DNA of 64,000 bases from Mycolicibacterium porcinum (GCA_002086835.1 MVIG01000004.1:1-64000), one strand, 5' to 3'; numbered from the stretch's first letter, positions 46,437 to 56,156 are shown. Numbers and translations: made by a program. Notes: a model not told the origin generated them from the letters alone.

Positions 46437-46527
46437 GTATCGAGCAGCGATCCGCCACCTAGATGGTTATCCACAGATCACCGAATGGCTCTGGTGAGGA
46501 TCGCGCCGGTCGACGAGCATCGATTCC

Positions 46528-47463
46528 GTGGACGTCGGTGAGGCTCTTCGGCAGCAGGATGGCGTGATCTCGCGTCGGCAGGCGTTGGATGCGGGGCTGG
46601 CTGAGCATGAAATCCGACGACTGCTCAGACGCAATGAGTGGGCGCGGGTGCACAGCGGCGTCTATGTCGAACACACCGGCCCGCTGAGCTGGATGCAGCA
46701 GGCGTGGGCTGCAGTGCTTTACGCGGCTCCGGGCGCTCTGTGCTTCGAATCGGCGCTGGGTGCGCAATCGTTGCCGATCCATGTCGCCGTCGATCGGCAA
46801 CGGTCAACATTGGCTGAGCCGGTCGGCGTCCGCATTCACCGTGTCGCCCACCTTGACGGTCGCGTGCTGTGGAACGCCGGGCCGCCGCGGATGCGTTACG
46901 AGGAAGCCGCTCTCGACGTCGCCTGCCGTTCTGCGCGCGAACTCGATGCCATAGCCGTCCTGGCCAATGCCTGCCAGTCTCGGCGCACCACTGCGCGGCG
47001 GCTGCTGAAAGCTCTCGATTCGCGGGGGCGACTGAGGCGCCGTCGCTGGTTGCGGGCGGTGCTGATCGACATCGCCGACGGCACCTGCTCGGTTCTTGAG
47101 CACGGCTATCTTGTCCGCGTCGAGCGTCCCCACGGTCTGCCGCGAGCGGCTCGCCAGAAGCGGTCCGCGTCATCGCTCGGCGTCTGCTATCGCGACGCGG
47201 AGTACGGTGAACGGCTCGTCGTCGAGCTCGACGGCAGGGTGTTCCATGATTCGGCGACCAGCCGAGATGCGGATTTCGAACGGGACCTGGATGCCGCGGT
47301 CGGCGGTCGTTCGACCGTCAGGCTGTCCTATGGGCAGGTCTTCGACCGGCCGTGTCAGACCGCGGGCAAGATCGCTCGAATCCTGCACCGGCACGGGATC
47401 GCGGTGGCCGGCCGCCCATGCGGGCCTGGGTGTGCGTTCACTCGACTCGACCGCGCCGCGTAG
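46528..47463 (+). CDS. AbiEi-like wHTH protein with VSR/DUF559-like C-terminal domain
   Basis: 311-aa protein of a type common in mycobacteria. The N-terminal winged-helix segment, VGEALRQQDGVISRRQALDA with GLAEHEIRRLLRRNEWARVHSGVYV, is the AbiEi antitoxin-type domain that binds its own promoter. The C-terminal part reads YGERLVVELDGRVFHDSATS and DADFERDLDAAVGG, resembling the VSR/DUF559 PD-(D/E)xK nuclease fold. No AbiEii toxin nucleotidyltransferase is adjacent. The GTG start at 46528 begins the wHTH. It sits between 17-bp direct repeats, suggesting arrival as a single-gene insert. Confidence 0.75.
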   Translation: MDVGEALRQQDGVISRRQALDAGLAEHEIRRLLRRNEWARVHSGVYVEHTGPLSWMQQAWAAVLYAAPGALCFESALGAQSLPIHVAVDRQRSTLAEPVGVRIHRVAHLDGRVLWNAGPPRMRYEEAALDVACRSARELDAIAVLANACQSRRTTARRLLKALDSRGRLRRRRWLRAVLIDIADGTCSVLEHGYLVRVERPHGLPRAARQKRSASSLGVCYRDAEYGERLVVELDGRVFHDSATSRDADFERDLDAAVGGRSTVRLSYGQVFDRPCQTAGKIARILHRHGIAVAGRPCGPGCAFTRLDRAA

Positions 47464-47471
47464 CCGTCTGA

Positions 47472-47488
47472 GCGGCGGATTGCAGTCA
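47472..47488. repeat. 17-bp direct repeat, right copy
   Basis: Exact second copy of GCGGCGGATTGCAGTCA, 9 bp after the AbiEi-like stop and 4 bp before the end of the convergent TetR gene. See the left copy at 46420. Confidence 0.8.
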
Positions 47489-47492
47489 CGGC

Positions 47493-48053
47493 CTAGGCGA
47501 CCGCGGCCGCGATCAACAGTTCGGCCGCGGCGTCGACTCGCTTCCGGTCCGCGGTGACCAGGCCGTCCTGACACAGGCCCCGCAGGCCGGAGACCACCAA
47601 TGTGGCCCGCGCAGAAGCGTTGTCACCGGGGTATCCGATGGCCGACAAGGCTTGCGCGATCGGGGCGATCATCACTTCGACCGCGTTACGGGCGGCCTCG
47701 CCGTACGTCTGCGGGTCGGTGACCGCAAGGCTGAGGACCTGCAGCAGCAGGCGTACGTTGCGACGCTCGCCGCCCCTGGTCAGTTCCCGCCACAGGGTCC
47801 GTGCCGCGTCGACGAATTCGTCCGCAGTGGTGACCCGGGCGAACATCTCCCCCAGCTGCGGGCGGCTGGCGTCCAGCGCCTGGGCCAGCAGTTCGGCCCG
47901 GTCGCCGAAGTAGTACAGCAGCATGCGCTTACTCGTCCCGAGGGCCTGCGCCATCGGCGCCAGCGACATCTCACCGATGCCGTGTTGTTCGAGATACCCC
48001 ACGACACCGTTCAACAGCTCTTCGCGTTTGACGGGGTCTGCTGTCCTGGCCAC
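47493..48053 (-). CDS. TetR-family transcriptional regulator
   Basis: 186-aa TetR repressor. The N-terminal HTH region is LLNGVVGYLEQHGIGEMSLAPMAQALGTSKRMLLYYFGDRAELL, with the usual YYFGDR end of the recognition helix; the helical ligand domain follows. GTG 48053 is preferred, with an AAGGG site and the domain starting right after; the frame upstream runs through the operators. Two 16-bp palindromes in the divergent promoter shared with the FAD monooxygenase are its likely targets. Confidence 0.9.
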   Translation of the reverse strand: MARTADPVKREELLNGVVGYLEQHGIGEMSLAPMAQALGTSKRMLLYYFGDRAELLAQALDASRPQLGEMFARVTTADEFVDAARTLWRELTRGGERRNVRLLLQVLSLAVTDPQTYGEAARNAVEVMIAPIAQALSAIGYPGDNASARATLVVSGLRGLCQDGLVTADRKRVDAAAELLIAAAVA

Positions 48054-48061
48054 CCCTTGAC

Positions 48062-48106
48062 TGTACCGATCGGTACATTTATAGTCAATGTGTATCGATC
48101 GGTACA
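48062..48106. promoter_or_regulatory. Two TetR-type operators between the regulator and monooxygenase genes
   Basis: TGTACCGATCGGTACA (48062-48077) is a perfect palindrome. TGTATCGATCGGTACA (48091-48106) differs at one base. Their centres are 29 bp apart, about three helical turns, so two dimers could bind on one face and control both divergent genes. Confidence 0.85.
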
Positions 48107-48130
48107 AGTATTGCGACTGAGGAGGAACTC

Positions 48131-49306
48131 ATGACCGGACTTCGAGTTGCTGTCGTGGGTGCCGGCATCGGCGGCTTGACCGCCGCGATTGCCTTACGTG
48201 CCAACGGAATCGACGCGACCGTGTACGAACAGGCGCACGAGCTCAAGGCGCTCGGCGCGGGCGTCTCCATCGCGACGAACGGATCGCGCATCCTGAACAG
48301 ACTCGGAGTGGGCGATGCGGTGGCCGCGATCGCAGGCCCGGTCACGCACTATCAGTTCCGCACCTGGCGGGCCGAGCCGATCGCCGGAGAGCCGTCTGCC
48401 CTCGGCTTCGGAGACCCGGCCCGCACGTGGTGCCTGCACCGCGGCGAATTCCAGCAGGTACTCGCCGACGCGCTGCCCGCCGACGCGCTGCGCCTCGGCC
48501 ATTCGTGCGTAGGGGCGACCGAGCACCGCGACGGAGTCCGGGTCGAATTTTCCGACGGCACAACTGTTGACGCGGATCTCCTGGTCGGCGCCGACGGCAT
48601 CCACTCCCGCCTGCAGGGCAAGGTGGCGCGCGCGGCCGCACCCGTGAGCGAGGGAATCATGGCCTACCGCGGGCTGATTCCCGCCGACCGGCTGCGCGGT
48701 GTGGTCGACATGAATGCCAGCTCGATGTGGCTGGGTCCCCGGCAGAGCTTCCTGGCCTACCCGGTCTCGGCCGGCGACCTCCTCAACATCGTCGCGTTCG
48801 TCCCCACCAATCTCACCGTCACCGAATCCTGGACCGCCCCTGGTGATGTCGCCGAACTCGCGGCCGCCTACCAGGATTGGGACCCGACGGTGCTGTCGAT
48901 CATCGGCGCGATGGATTCCACGTTCCGGTGGGGCATCTACGATCGCGAGCCGCTGGACCGGTGGTCCACCGACCGGATCACGCTGCTGGGCGACAGCGCC
49001 CACGCGGTCACGCCGCACCTCGGACAGGGCGCCAACCAGGCCATCGAGGATGCGATGACGCTGGCGGTCGTCTTGCGTGATGCCCGAGCCGGCGAACTCG
49101 GGGACCGGCTGCGCCGCTACGAAGACCTGCGCATGGATCGCACCCGCCACGTGCGGCGGCAGGCGCGCGCCGCAGGGAGCATCTACCGCTCCACCGAACT
49201 CGCCCCGCAGGCGCAGGCAGAGCAACTGCACACGATCCTCGACAGCGTCGCCATCAACACCTACGACGCCGAGCGGGTCGCCCGAGACGCGGTGCTCGCC
49301 GCCTGA
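48131..49306 (+). CDS. FAD-dependent monooxygenase (salicylate hydroxylase/PHBH-like)
   Basis: 391-aa group A flavoprotein hydroxylase: GAGIGGLTAAIALRANGID ADP-binding motif at the N-terminus, DLLVGADGIHSRLQGKV (DG fingerprint) near 150-165 and ITLLGDSAHAVTPHLGQGANQAIEDA (GD fingerprint) at about 280-310. Members hydroxylate aromatics or modify antibiotics using NAD(P)H and oxygen. ATG 48131 has a GAGGAGG site. Divergent transcription from the TetR gene with shared operators implies induction by its substrate or a related xenobiotic. Confidence 0.88.
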   Translation: MTGLRVAVVGAGIGGLTAAIALRANGIDATVYEQAHELKALGAGVSIATNGSRILNRLGVGDAVAAIAGPVTHYQFRTWRAEPIAGEPSALGFGDPARTWCLHRGEFQQVLADALPADALRLGHSCVGATEHRDGVRVEFSDGTTVDADLLVGADGIHSRLQGKVARAAAPVSEGIMAYRGLIPADRLRGVVDMNASSMWLGPRQSFLAYPVSAGDLLNIVAFVPTNLTVTESWTAPGDVAELAAAYQDWDPTVLSIIGAMDSTFRWGIYDREPLDRWSTDRITLLGDSAHAVTPHLGQGANQAIEDAMTLAVVLRDARAGELGDRLRRYEDLRMDRTRHVRRQARAAGSIYRSTELAPQAQAEQLHTILDSVAINTYDAERVARDAVLAA

Positions 49307-49398
49307 CGATCGGCTTTTGCGGATCTCGCCTGAACCGGCCTGCATGTGTGGTCCAATCAGCGCGGATCACTGCCCCGCAACCCGCGGAGGTCACCCGT

Positions 49399-50124
49399 AT
49401 GACCACGCTGCCACGCCGCCGACGGCGACAGACGGTCGCGTTGATCGCGTCGGCATTCACGACGACGGCCGCGGCCGCGTGCACCGCCAGCATCACCGGG
49501 ACGGGACCGACGACACCCACTCTCGGCACCGCAGTGATCACCGCACCGGAGACGCCGGCCCCGGCCGGCAGTTGCGAGGTCAACCCGGAATCCGCTTCGA
49601 TGCCCAGCGCCGAGACCCTGGAACAGATTCCGCCGATCGGCCGGATCGCGGTGGCACTGAACGGCTTGCCGACCGCCACGATGATTCCCGGTGCGCCACC
49701 GGCCGAGGTCGAGGTCGATCTGTGCAACAGCTCTGCCGTCGACTACCCCCGGGTGGGTGTGGTGGTGGTCCTCGCCCAGTGCAGTTGCGCCACTTCCCCC
49801 AACGGGATACCGGCGGGCACCATCGAACGCTTCGACCCGGCCACCGACACGTGGATCACCTTGGAACATCCGGGGATCACCACGGGGATGGACTATCTCG
49901 CGCTGTTCACCAACGTGCAGGCACTGCCCAAGGGTGCGGCCCTGGCCGTGAAATATCGCGTCGCCCTGGACAAGTCGATGACCGCGGGCAAGGGCAGCGT
50001 GCAGGCGGTGGCCGTAACCCCCGAGCCTCTCGTCCAGCTCGGCCGGGCCGAGCTGCCGTTCACGGTCGTCACAGGCGCGCCTCCTGCGGCGCCCGCGCCG
50101 ACGCCGCCGACACGTCGATCGTGA
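49399..50124 (+). CDS. Exported protein/putative lipoprotein of unknown function
   Basis: 241 aa. An Arg-rich n-region (TLPRRRRRQ) precedes a hydrophobic stretch VALIASAFTTTAAAACTAS, where AAAAC may be a lipobox. The mature part is Thr/Pro-rich, then a beta-rich domain with the disulfide-candidate C-x-C in AQCSCAT. I do not recognise the family. ATG 49399 has a GGAGG site; the frame is open upstream to 49348. Confidence 0.6.
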   Translation: MTTLPRRRRRQTVALIASAFTTTAAAACTASITGTGPTTPTLGTAVITAPETPAPAGSCEVNPESASMPSAETLEQIPPIGRIAVALNGLPTATMIPGAPPAEVEVDLCNSSAVDYPRVGVVVVLAQCSCATSPNGIPAGTIERFDPATDTWITLEHPGITTGMDYLALFTNVQALPKGAALAVKYRVALDKSMTAGKGSVQAVAVTPEPLVQLGRAELPFTVVTGAPPAAPAPTPPTRRS

Positions 50125-50364
50125 CCTGGCCGCGCTGTCGGGGATCGGCTATCGCGCGGCGAGCAGCTCGGCTTCCTGCGGCGTGACCAGACGCTCCTGG
50201 CTGGCGGGATAACGCCGGCTCTTGATGGGGCACCGGATCAGCGAGAGGGCGATCCGCGCTGGCCGCGCGTCAATGGTTCGGCTGATGTACACGGCGATTC
50301 GCTCCGTTCTGCTGATCGATCGTTCTCGGTTGTGTCGGATACACGGGTTGCTGGGACATAGGGT

Positions 50365-50730
50365 TCATGGCTCCCCCGGGAGCATCGGCACCCCGGGGAT
50401 CATCGGGTAGGCGCCGGTGGGTTGTTGAACGATGGCGGGTGGTTGTTGAACGATGGCGGGTGGTTGTTGCACCGTTCCGACCGGCCCGCCGAGAGCCGGC
50501 CGTGCGCGCTGACCTCCGGTCAGAATCGACAGCAGCGATGCGTAGTTGTCGATGGCGCTGACCAACGCGCCGGGATCGAACGGCACCGCGGGCGCCTGGT
50601 CGTCGGTGGGCAGCGGCGTCCGCGGCGCAGCTCCCGCCAACCCGTTGCTCGCGGTCAGGACCGCCAGCGCGCCGGCGGCACTCAGCGCCGCGTACCCGAG
50701 TAGCCGGCCCAGTGTGGTGGTCGCAGACAT
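50365..50730 (-). CDS. Small secreted Pro-rich protein
   Basis: 121-aa exported protein: signal peptide GRLLGYAALSAAGALAVLTA with cleavage near AGA-AP at about 33. The mature chain has FDPGALVSAIDNYASLLSIL, then a Pro/Gln-rich repeat VQQPPAI twice and a third VQQPTGA, encoded by a 21-bp tandem repeat. ATG 50730 has a GGGGAGG site. Function unknown; similar short Pro-rich secreted proteins are common in mycobacteria. Confidence 0.7.
   Translation of the reverse strand: MSATTTLGRLLGYAALSAAGALAVLTASNGLAGAAPRTPLPTDDQAPAVPFDPGALVSAIDNYASLLSILTGGQRARPALGGPVGTVQQPPAIVQQPPAIVQQPTGAYPMIPGVPMLPGEP
50420..50470. repeat. 21-bp tandem repeat, about 2.5 units, inside the Pro-rich gene
   Basis: GGTTGTTGAACGATGGCGGG plus T occurs at 50420-50440 and 50441-50461, with a partial third unit GGTTGTTG. 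It encodes the QQPPAIV heptad in frame, so copy-number change would alter only repeat length. Confidence 0.85.
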
Positions 50731-50901
50731 CGTGGCCTCCCCGCTCTGACGTGAGTGCATTTGTTGCACTTGAGTCACTTTGGACACACTGGTCTGCAGC
50801 GGTCACATTTGGGACACGACACAGTCACAAATCGCACGCTATGGCGTGGCTTGGTCTTTACCAGGCGGCAGCTGTGAGAATGTGCCGCGCTCGCCCGCGG
50901 G

Positions 50902-52401
50902 TCAGTTCTCCTTGAGGGCCAACGCCCGGCTGATCGTGAAGAACAGGTCGGTCTGATCGCTCAAGCCGACGATGTTCGCCGCACTGGGGCCGTAGGCCGC
51001 GATCCGCAACTGGGCCCCGGTGTGGCCCTGGTCCATCGCGTCGAGATTGTCCGACGTGCCGTAGGAGACCGTCAGGTCTTGCCCGTCCTTGCCGCGCAGC
51101 ACGCGAGTCAGACCGGGGTAGATGGCGTCTCGGGTCACCTCGAAGGGCAGCTTGGCCTCGGCCGCCGCGTCACGGACATCGTCGGCAGTCATCGACTCCA
51201 CGATCTGGCTGCTGTGGGCGTGGTCGGCGGTCACGATGACCAGGGTGTCCTTGTTCTCCTTGGCGAAGTCGAGGGCCACCTTGGTGGCCTCGTCGAGGTC
51301 GACCGTCTCGCCGATCTGGCCGCACGGGTTGGCGGCATGGTCCTGCTTGTCGATGGATGCGCCCTCGACCTGCAAGAAGAAGCCCTTCTCATTTCCCTGG
51401 AGCAGATCGATGGACTTCTTGGTCATCGCCGCCAGCGTGGGTACCGCGGCGCCGCGGTCCGGGTTGTCCTTGCACTCCGCAGCCGGTTCCAGGTAACCGC
51501 CCTTGCCCGCGACCGGCCCACTCCAACGGGTGGGCATGTTGCCCTCGGCGAACAGGCCGAGCAACGGGGCATCCTGGTCGGCCTTGTCCGTCTTGTCGAG
51601 TTCGTCGGCGGTGCGCACGATGCTGAACCCGCGCTCCTTGGCCTGCACTTCGAGTGTCTTGCCTTGGTAGTCACCGGCTTTGGCGACCTGTTGGAAGGTC
51701 TCGGCGCCGCCGCCCATCACCACGTCGGCGCGGGTGGCGAGCAACTGCTCGGTGATCGAGCCGTGGCCGCCCTTCTCCAGCGCGTTCGTCGGGCACTTCT
51801 CGGTGGTCTCGTCGGGCCCGTAGCACTTCCGCCCGGTGACGTGGGCGAGCAGAACCGCCGGAGTGGCGTCCTGGATCTCGGCGGTGGAGATGTCGCCGGT
51901 GGCCTTGCCGGACTCCTTGGCCAGCTCCAGCAGGGTCTTCTGCTCCTTACCGTGGATGTCCACGGCGATCGCACCGTTGTAGGTCTTGGTGCCGGTGGCC
52001 CAGGCCGATCCGCTGGCGGCCGAATCGGTCACGTAGGTCGGCTTGCCGTTCTTGTCCAGGGAGTAGTGGGTGTACTGCCCGGTCAATGGCAACGCATCCA
52101 GCCCTGAGAACGCGCCACCCGCGCCGTGGGCGTAATTGCGGGCCACGGTGATCTCCGAATCACCCATGCCGTCACCGATCAACAGGATGACGTTCTTGGC
52201 GCCGGTGTTCTTGATGGAATCGGCGATGAGTGCGGCGCGGTCGTCCCCGGCTCTGGTGGCGCCACCGTGCTCGGACGGGGTGCCTTTCGCGGCAGGGTCC
52301 AGCAGGGGCAACGACGCGCCGTTGTCCTTGCTGCCGCCGCAGGCCGCGGTCAAGGCCGTCGCACACACCAACGCCGCCACCACATACCGCCTGCGCGTCA
52401 T
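50902..52401 (-). CDS. Alkaline phosphatase lipoprotein (PhoA-type)
   Basis: About 499-aa secreted phosphomonoesterase. Signal peptide [19 protein letters not shown] with lipobox TAAC; the start ATG 52401 is favoured by a CGGAG site 8 bp before it (ATG 52407 is 6 bp upstream). Alkaline phosphatase hallmarks: metal Asp in [11 protein letters not shown], nucleophile Ser in [13 protein letters not shown], and later ligands in [15 protein letters not shown] and [14 protein letters not shown]. It would release phosphate outside the membrane under starvation. No Pho-type box was identified. Confidence 0.92.
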   Translation of the reverse strand: MTRRRYVVAALVCATALTAACGGSKDNGASLPLLDPAAKGTPSEHGGATRAGDDRAALIADSIKNTGAKNVILLIGDGMGDSEITVARNYAHGAGGAFSGLDALPLTGQYTHYSLDKNGKPTYVTDSAASGSAWATGTKTYNGAIAVDIHGKEQKTLLELAKESGKATGDISTAEIQDATPAVLLAHVTGRKCYGPDETTEKCPTNALEKGGHGSITEQLLATRADVVMGGGAETFQQVAKAGDYQGKTLEVQAKERGFSIVRTADELDKTDKADQDAPLLGLFAEGNMPTRWSGPVAGKGGYLEPAAECKDNPDRGAAVPTLAAMTKKSIDLLQGNEKGFFLQVEGASIDKQDHAANPCGQIGETVDLDEATKVALDFAKENKDTLVIVTADHAHSSQIVESMTADDVRDAAAEAKLPFEVTRDAIYPGLTRVLRGKDGQDLTVSYGTSDNLDAMDQGHTGAQLRIAAYGPSAANIVGLSDQTDLFFTISRALALKEN

Positions 52402-52655
52402 CCACATCTCCGTATCGTCGTCGTCATCCCCATCAAGCCCCACATGGTCGAAGCCGCATGTGAACCAGCCCTTGCCCGATAACCGCCACCCGGGTAACGG
52501 CAATCAAACAGATAGCCGGACTACCGGGCCCAGTGGTTGCGACAAAAGGTACGACACGTACTTGCGATAGGAACTAACTGGTATTTGTCGCGTCAATATC
52601 GTCCACTCACCTTTGCTCACGTTGGTACCGTGCGGCAGGACGAACGGGGAGGCCG

Positions 52656-53144
52656 ATGACGAAGCACACCGCAACCTGCCTTATCGGGGCTCTGGCGATC
52701 GGCCTGGCCGCCACGGCGTGCGGCCCGGTGACCGAGAAGGCCGAGGCCACCACGACGACCGCCCCGGCGGCCACCACCACCGCCACCACCGCGGCGGGGG
52801 GCGGTGAAGCGTTGGCATCGCTCTTGCCCACACCCGCGGACGTCCAGCAGACCAAGGGCCCCGATGACATCGCCGACGGCGGTATCCACCTGCACTACCA
52901 GGTGAACGGATCACCGAATGACGTCATGACCGCGTACAAGAACGCCCTGCAGGGCAAGGGATGGGCGCTCACCACGATCATCAGCTCCAGCGGTGGCGGA
53001 GGTGGCGGAGCCACGTACACAGGAACCCACGGCGATGCCTACGGTGTGTTCGACGGCGGTGGGTACGCCAACACCACCTACATCGACGTCTGTACCTGGG
53101 CGGCCAAGCCGGCGAACCCCAACTGCAGTCGCGGCGATCGTTAG
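52656..53144 (+). CDS. Small lipoprotein of unknown function
   Basis: 162 aa: signal peptide with lipobox LAATACG, a Thr/Ala linker, then a compact domain containing HYQVNGSPNDVMTAYKNALQGKGW, followed by a glycine run and two Cys residues near the C-terminus (DVCTWAAK, NPNCSRG) likely disulfide-bonded. A GGGGAGG site precedes ATG 52656. Divergent from the alkaline phosphatase. I cannot assign a function. Confidence 0.7.
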   Translation: MTKHTATCLIGALAIGLAATACGPVTEKAEATTTTAPAATTTATTAAGGGEALASLLPTPADVQQTKGPDDIADGGIHLHYQVNGSPNDVMTAYKNALQGKGWALTTIISSSGGGGGGATYTGTHGDAYGVFDGGGYANTTYIDVCTWAAKPANPNCSRGDR

Positions 53145-53318
53145 CGACGCCCTTTCGCGCAGGTTGCGCACTGCAACGTCGCAACGCCCGCCACGGCCGG
53201 CCGCCCCATCCAGCAGCCCATCAGGATCGACGTCGGGGCGTTCTGAAATCACAACGTAGCCAACGTGTTGCATGTGATCTACCCATGGTCACCTGTTGAT
53301 CCCCTTACGCTAGAGGGC

Positions 53319-55778
53319 ATGTCCGGCCCGCCAGAGGGTTCGCGGTCTACAGTTGCCAAGCTGGCCATGCACTGTGTGCTGGCCGGATTGCTTGCGGCAG
53401 TGTTGATGTTCCCTGTCGTCGGCGGCGTCGGGATCATGACGGCGCGGCTGTCCGACACGGTGGCACAGGATTCGGCGCAAGTGCTCCAAGGGGACGCACC
53501 GGTCGTCACCACCATGGTGGATTCCTCCGGCCAACCGATCGCCTGGCTCTACGAGCAGCGTCGGTGGGCGGTGCCCAGCGACCGGATCGCCGACACCATG
53601 AAGCTGGCGATCGTGTCGGTGGAGGACAAGCGGTTCGTCGAGCACAACGGGGTGGACGTCCAGGGAACACTCAACGGACTGCTCGGATACCTGCGCGGCA
53701 TCGACGACGTCCGCGGCGGGTCGACTCTTGAGCAGCAGTACGTCAAGAATTACAACCTTCTGGTCAAGGCCAGAACCGATGCCGAGCGCCGGGCCGCCGT
53801 CGAGGTCAGCCCCGCCCGCAAGCTGCGCGAGATCCGCATCGCGCTGGCGATGGACAAGACCCTCCCCAAAGGGGAGATCTTGGCCCGGTACCTCAATCTC
53901 GTGTCGTTCGGCAACGGCGCCTTCGGCGTTCAGGACGCGGCGCGCACCTACTTCGGCGTCGACGCCGCGGACCTCACCTGGCCGCAGGCCGCCCTGCTGG
54001 CCGGTGTGGTCCGGTCCACCAGCGCGCTCGATCCCTACACCAACCCCGACGGCGCCCTGGCACGACGGAACCTGGTGCTCGACACGTTGATCGAATATCT
54101 GCCGGACCGGGCCGACGAACTACGCGCCGCCAAAGCCGCACCATTGGGCGTACTCCCCCACGCCGATCCGCTGCCGCAGGGCTGCATCGCCGCGGGCAAC
54201 CGCGCCTTCTTCTGCGAGTACGTCCTGCAATACCTGGCGCGCGCCGGTCTGACCATGGAGGACGTCGCGCGCAACGGGTACCTGATCCGCACCACGCTCG
54301 ACCCCAAAGTTCAGGACAGTGTCACAGCGGCGCTGCAAAAATACGCCAACCCGAACGCCGCAGGAGTCGCGAGCGTGATGAACGTGATCACGCCCGGCAA
54401 GGACAACCATCGGGTCATCGCGATGGGTGACAGCCGCACCTACGGGCTCGACCTCGACGCCCGACAAACCGTGCAGCCGCAGCCGTTCTCGTTGGTCGGT
54501 GACGGGGCCGGGTCCATCTTCAAGATCTTCACCACCGCCGCCGCCCTCGAGATGGGAATGGGTATCAACACCCGACTCGATGTCCCGGGAACATTCATGG
54601 GCAAGGGTCTGGGCAGCAGTGACACCCCCGGGTGCCCGAGAGAGACCTGGTGTGTGCGCAATGCGAGAGGGTTCTCCGGCTCGCTGCCCGTGACCGATGC
54701 GTTGGCCCAGTCACCCAATACCGCGTTCGCCAAACTCATCTCACAGATCGGAGTGCCGCGCGCGGTCGACATGGCAGTCCGGCTGGGCCTGCGGTCCTAC
54801 GCCGAACCCGGGAGCGCCCGCGACTACAATCCCGACTCCAACGAGAGCATCGCCGACTACATCAAAAGGCAGAACATCGGATCCTTCACCCTCGGGCCGT
54901 TCGAGCTCAACGCCCTCGAATTGGCCAACGTCGGGGCCACTCTGGCCTCGGGCGGCACGTGGTGCCCACCGAACCCGATCGACAAGATCTTCGACCAGCA
55001 CGGTCGTGAGGTGGGTGTGCAGACGGTCCCGTGCGACCAGGCAGTACCGGAGGGCCTCGCCAACACCCTGGCCAACGCGCTGGGCAAGGACCACTCGAGC
55101 GGAACAGCCGCGGGCGCAGCGAGTTCGGTCGGCTGGAAGCTGCCGATGTCCGGCAAGACCGGCACCACCGAGGCCCACCGGTCATCGGGTTTCCTCGGCT
55201 TCACCAACCAGTACGCGGCCGCCAACTACATCTTCGACGACTCCTCGTCCCCGTCGGGGCTGTGCTCGTACCCGCTGCGCAAATGCGGCGACGGCACCCT
55301 GTTCGGCGGTACCGAGCCGGCGTTGACGTGGTATGCCGCAATGAGTCCCATCGCCGACTCGTTCGGCCCGGTGGCCATGCCGCCCACCGATCCGCGCTAC
55401 GTCGACGGCGGACCCGGCGGCGAAGTGCCCAGCGTCAGTGGGATGAAGGTCGACGAGGCACGTAAACGCCTGCTGGACGCGGGCTTCCGAGTTGCCGACA
55501 AGACCGCACAGGTCAACAGCGAGGCCACCAAGGGATCGGTGGTCGGGACGACACCGAGCGGCAGGACCATTCCCGGCTCGATCATCACGATCAACACCAG
55601 CTCGGGGTACGTGCCGCCACCGGTCTACATTCCGCCGCCCGACCTGCCACCGCCGCCACCAACGCTCAACGAGCTCGGGCCGCCCCCACCGCCCAATGTC
55701 ATCGAGATCCCCGGGCTGCCGCCGATCACGCTGCCGCCGCCCGCTCCGCCACCACCACCTGCGCCGCCACCCGCGTGA
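53319..55778 (+). CDS. Class A penicillin-binding protein with PASTA domain (PonA2/PonA3-like)
   Basis: About 819-aa bifunctional peptidoglycan synthase. One N-terminal membrane anchor (about 19-45), a GT51 glycosyltransferase domain (SVEDKRFVEHNGVD, GGSTLEQQYVKN), and a transpeptidase domain with SIFK (SxxK nucleophile), SPN (SxN) and SGKTGTTE (KTG). A single PASTA domain (PSVSGMKVDEARKRLLDAGF) and a Pro-rich tail end the protein. PASTA-bearing class A PBPs in mycobacteria are PonA2 and, in fast growers, PonA3; no whiB4 neighbour is present, so a PonA3-type paralogue is possible. ATG 53319 follows TACGCT by 6 bp, so it may be leaderless. Confidence 0.92.
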   Translation: MSGPPEGSRSTVAKLAMHCVLAGLLAAVLMFPVVGGVGIMTARLSDTVAQDSAQVLQGDAPVVTTMVDSSGQPIAWLYEQRRWAVPSDRIADTMKLAIVSVEDKRFVEHNGVDVQGTLNGLLGYLRGIDDVRGGSTLEQQYVKNYNLLVKARTDAERRAAVEVSPARKLREIRIALAMDKTLPKGEILARYLNLVSFGNGAFGVQDAARTYFGVDAADLTWPQAALLAGVVRSTSALDPYTNPDGALARRNLVLDTLIEYLPDRADELRAAKAAPLGVLPHADPLPQGCIAAGNRAFFCEYVLQYLARAGLTMEDVARNGYLIRTTLDPKVQDSVTAALQKYANPNAAGVASVMNVITPGKDNHRVIAMGDSRTYGLDLDARQTVQPQPFSLVGDGAGSIFKIFTTAAALEMGMGINTRLDVPGTFMGKGLGSSDTPGCPRETWCVRNARGFSGSLPVTDALAQSPNTAFAKLISQIGVPRAVDMAVRLGLRSYAEPGSARDYNPDSNESIADYIKRQNIGSFTLGPFELNALELANVGATLASGGTWCPPNPIDKIFDQHGREVGVQTVPCDQAVPEGLANTLANALGKDHSSGTAAGAASSVGWKLPMSGKTGTTEAHRSSGFLGFTNQYAAANYIFDDSSSPSGLCSYPLRKCGDGTLFGGTEPALTWYAAMSPIADSFGPVAMPPTDPRYVDGGPGGEVPSVSGMKVDEARKRLLDAGFRVADKTAQVNSEATKGSVVGTTPSGRTIPGSIITINTSSGYVPPPVYIPPPDLPPPPPTLNELGPPPPPNVIEIPGLPPITLPPPAPPPPPAPPPA

Positions 55779-55991
55779 CGCGCGGGGGCATGACCCGGGC
55801 CGCTACCGACGGCCGTCGCTCCGGCCGGCCCGACCCGAGTCCCGGCCCCGAGCAACACTGTCCGGCGGTGCAGATTTGCCATGGTCGAGGATGCCAACTG
55901 CGCCGATGCATCCGCACGTTTGAATATCGACAGATGTGGCAATTACCTACTGCGACAGACCGCGAGGTTTCCTTCGTCGAACGGATTGACC

Positions 55992-56147
55992 ATGATCGTG
56001 CTCGGCATCATCCTCTTGTTGATCGGCTACTTCGCCGGCATACCGATCCTGTACACCATTGGTGGGATTCTGCTGGTGATCGGGGTCATCTTGTGGATTC
56101 TCGGAGCCGTCGGCCGTCCGGTCGGCGGACGAAAAGTCTGGTATTAG
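55992..56147 (+). CDS. DUF6131 small membrane protein
   Basis: 51-aa protein, MIVLGIILLLIGYFAGIPIL onward, with two closely spaced hydrophobic helices and a short basic tail ending KVWY. It matches the actinobacterial DUF6131 family of tiny membrane proteins of unknown function. The ATG lacks a clear ribosome site; the frame is open further upstream but that part is not hydrophobic or conserved-looking. A strong terminator follows the stop by 9 bp, supporting it as a real transcription unit. Confidence 0.75.
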   Translation: MIVLGIILLLIGYFAGIPILYTIGGILLVIGVILWILGAVGRPVGGRKVWY

Positions 56148-56156
56148 GGCAGCTGG

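Noticed and set aside
46422..46456. GGCGGAT...ATCCGCC inverted repeat as the terminator of mmpL
   Set aside because: Seven-bp arms with a 21-base loop and no U-tract; too weak to list separately. Its left arm lies within the 17-bp direct repeat, which is the better-supported signal.
50420..50470. CRISPR-like short repeats
   Set aside because: Only about 2.5 contiguous 21-bp units without spacers, in frame within a Pro-rich coding region; a coding tandem repeat.
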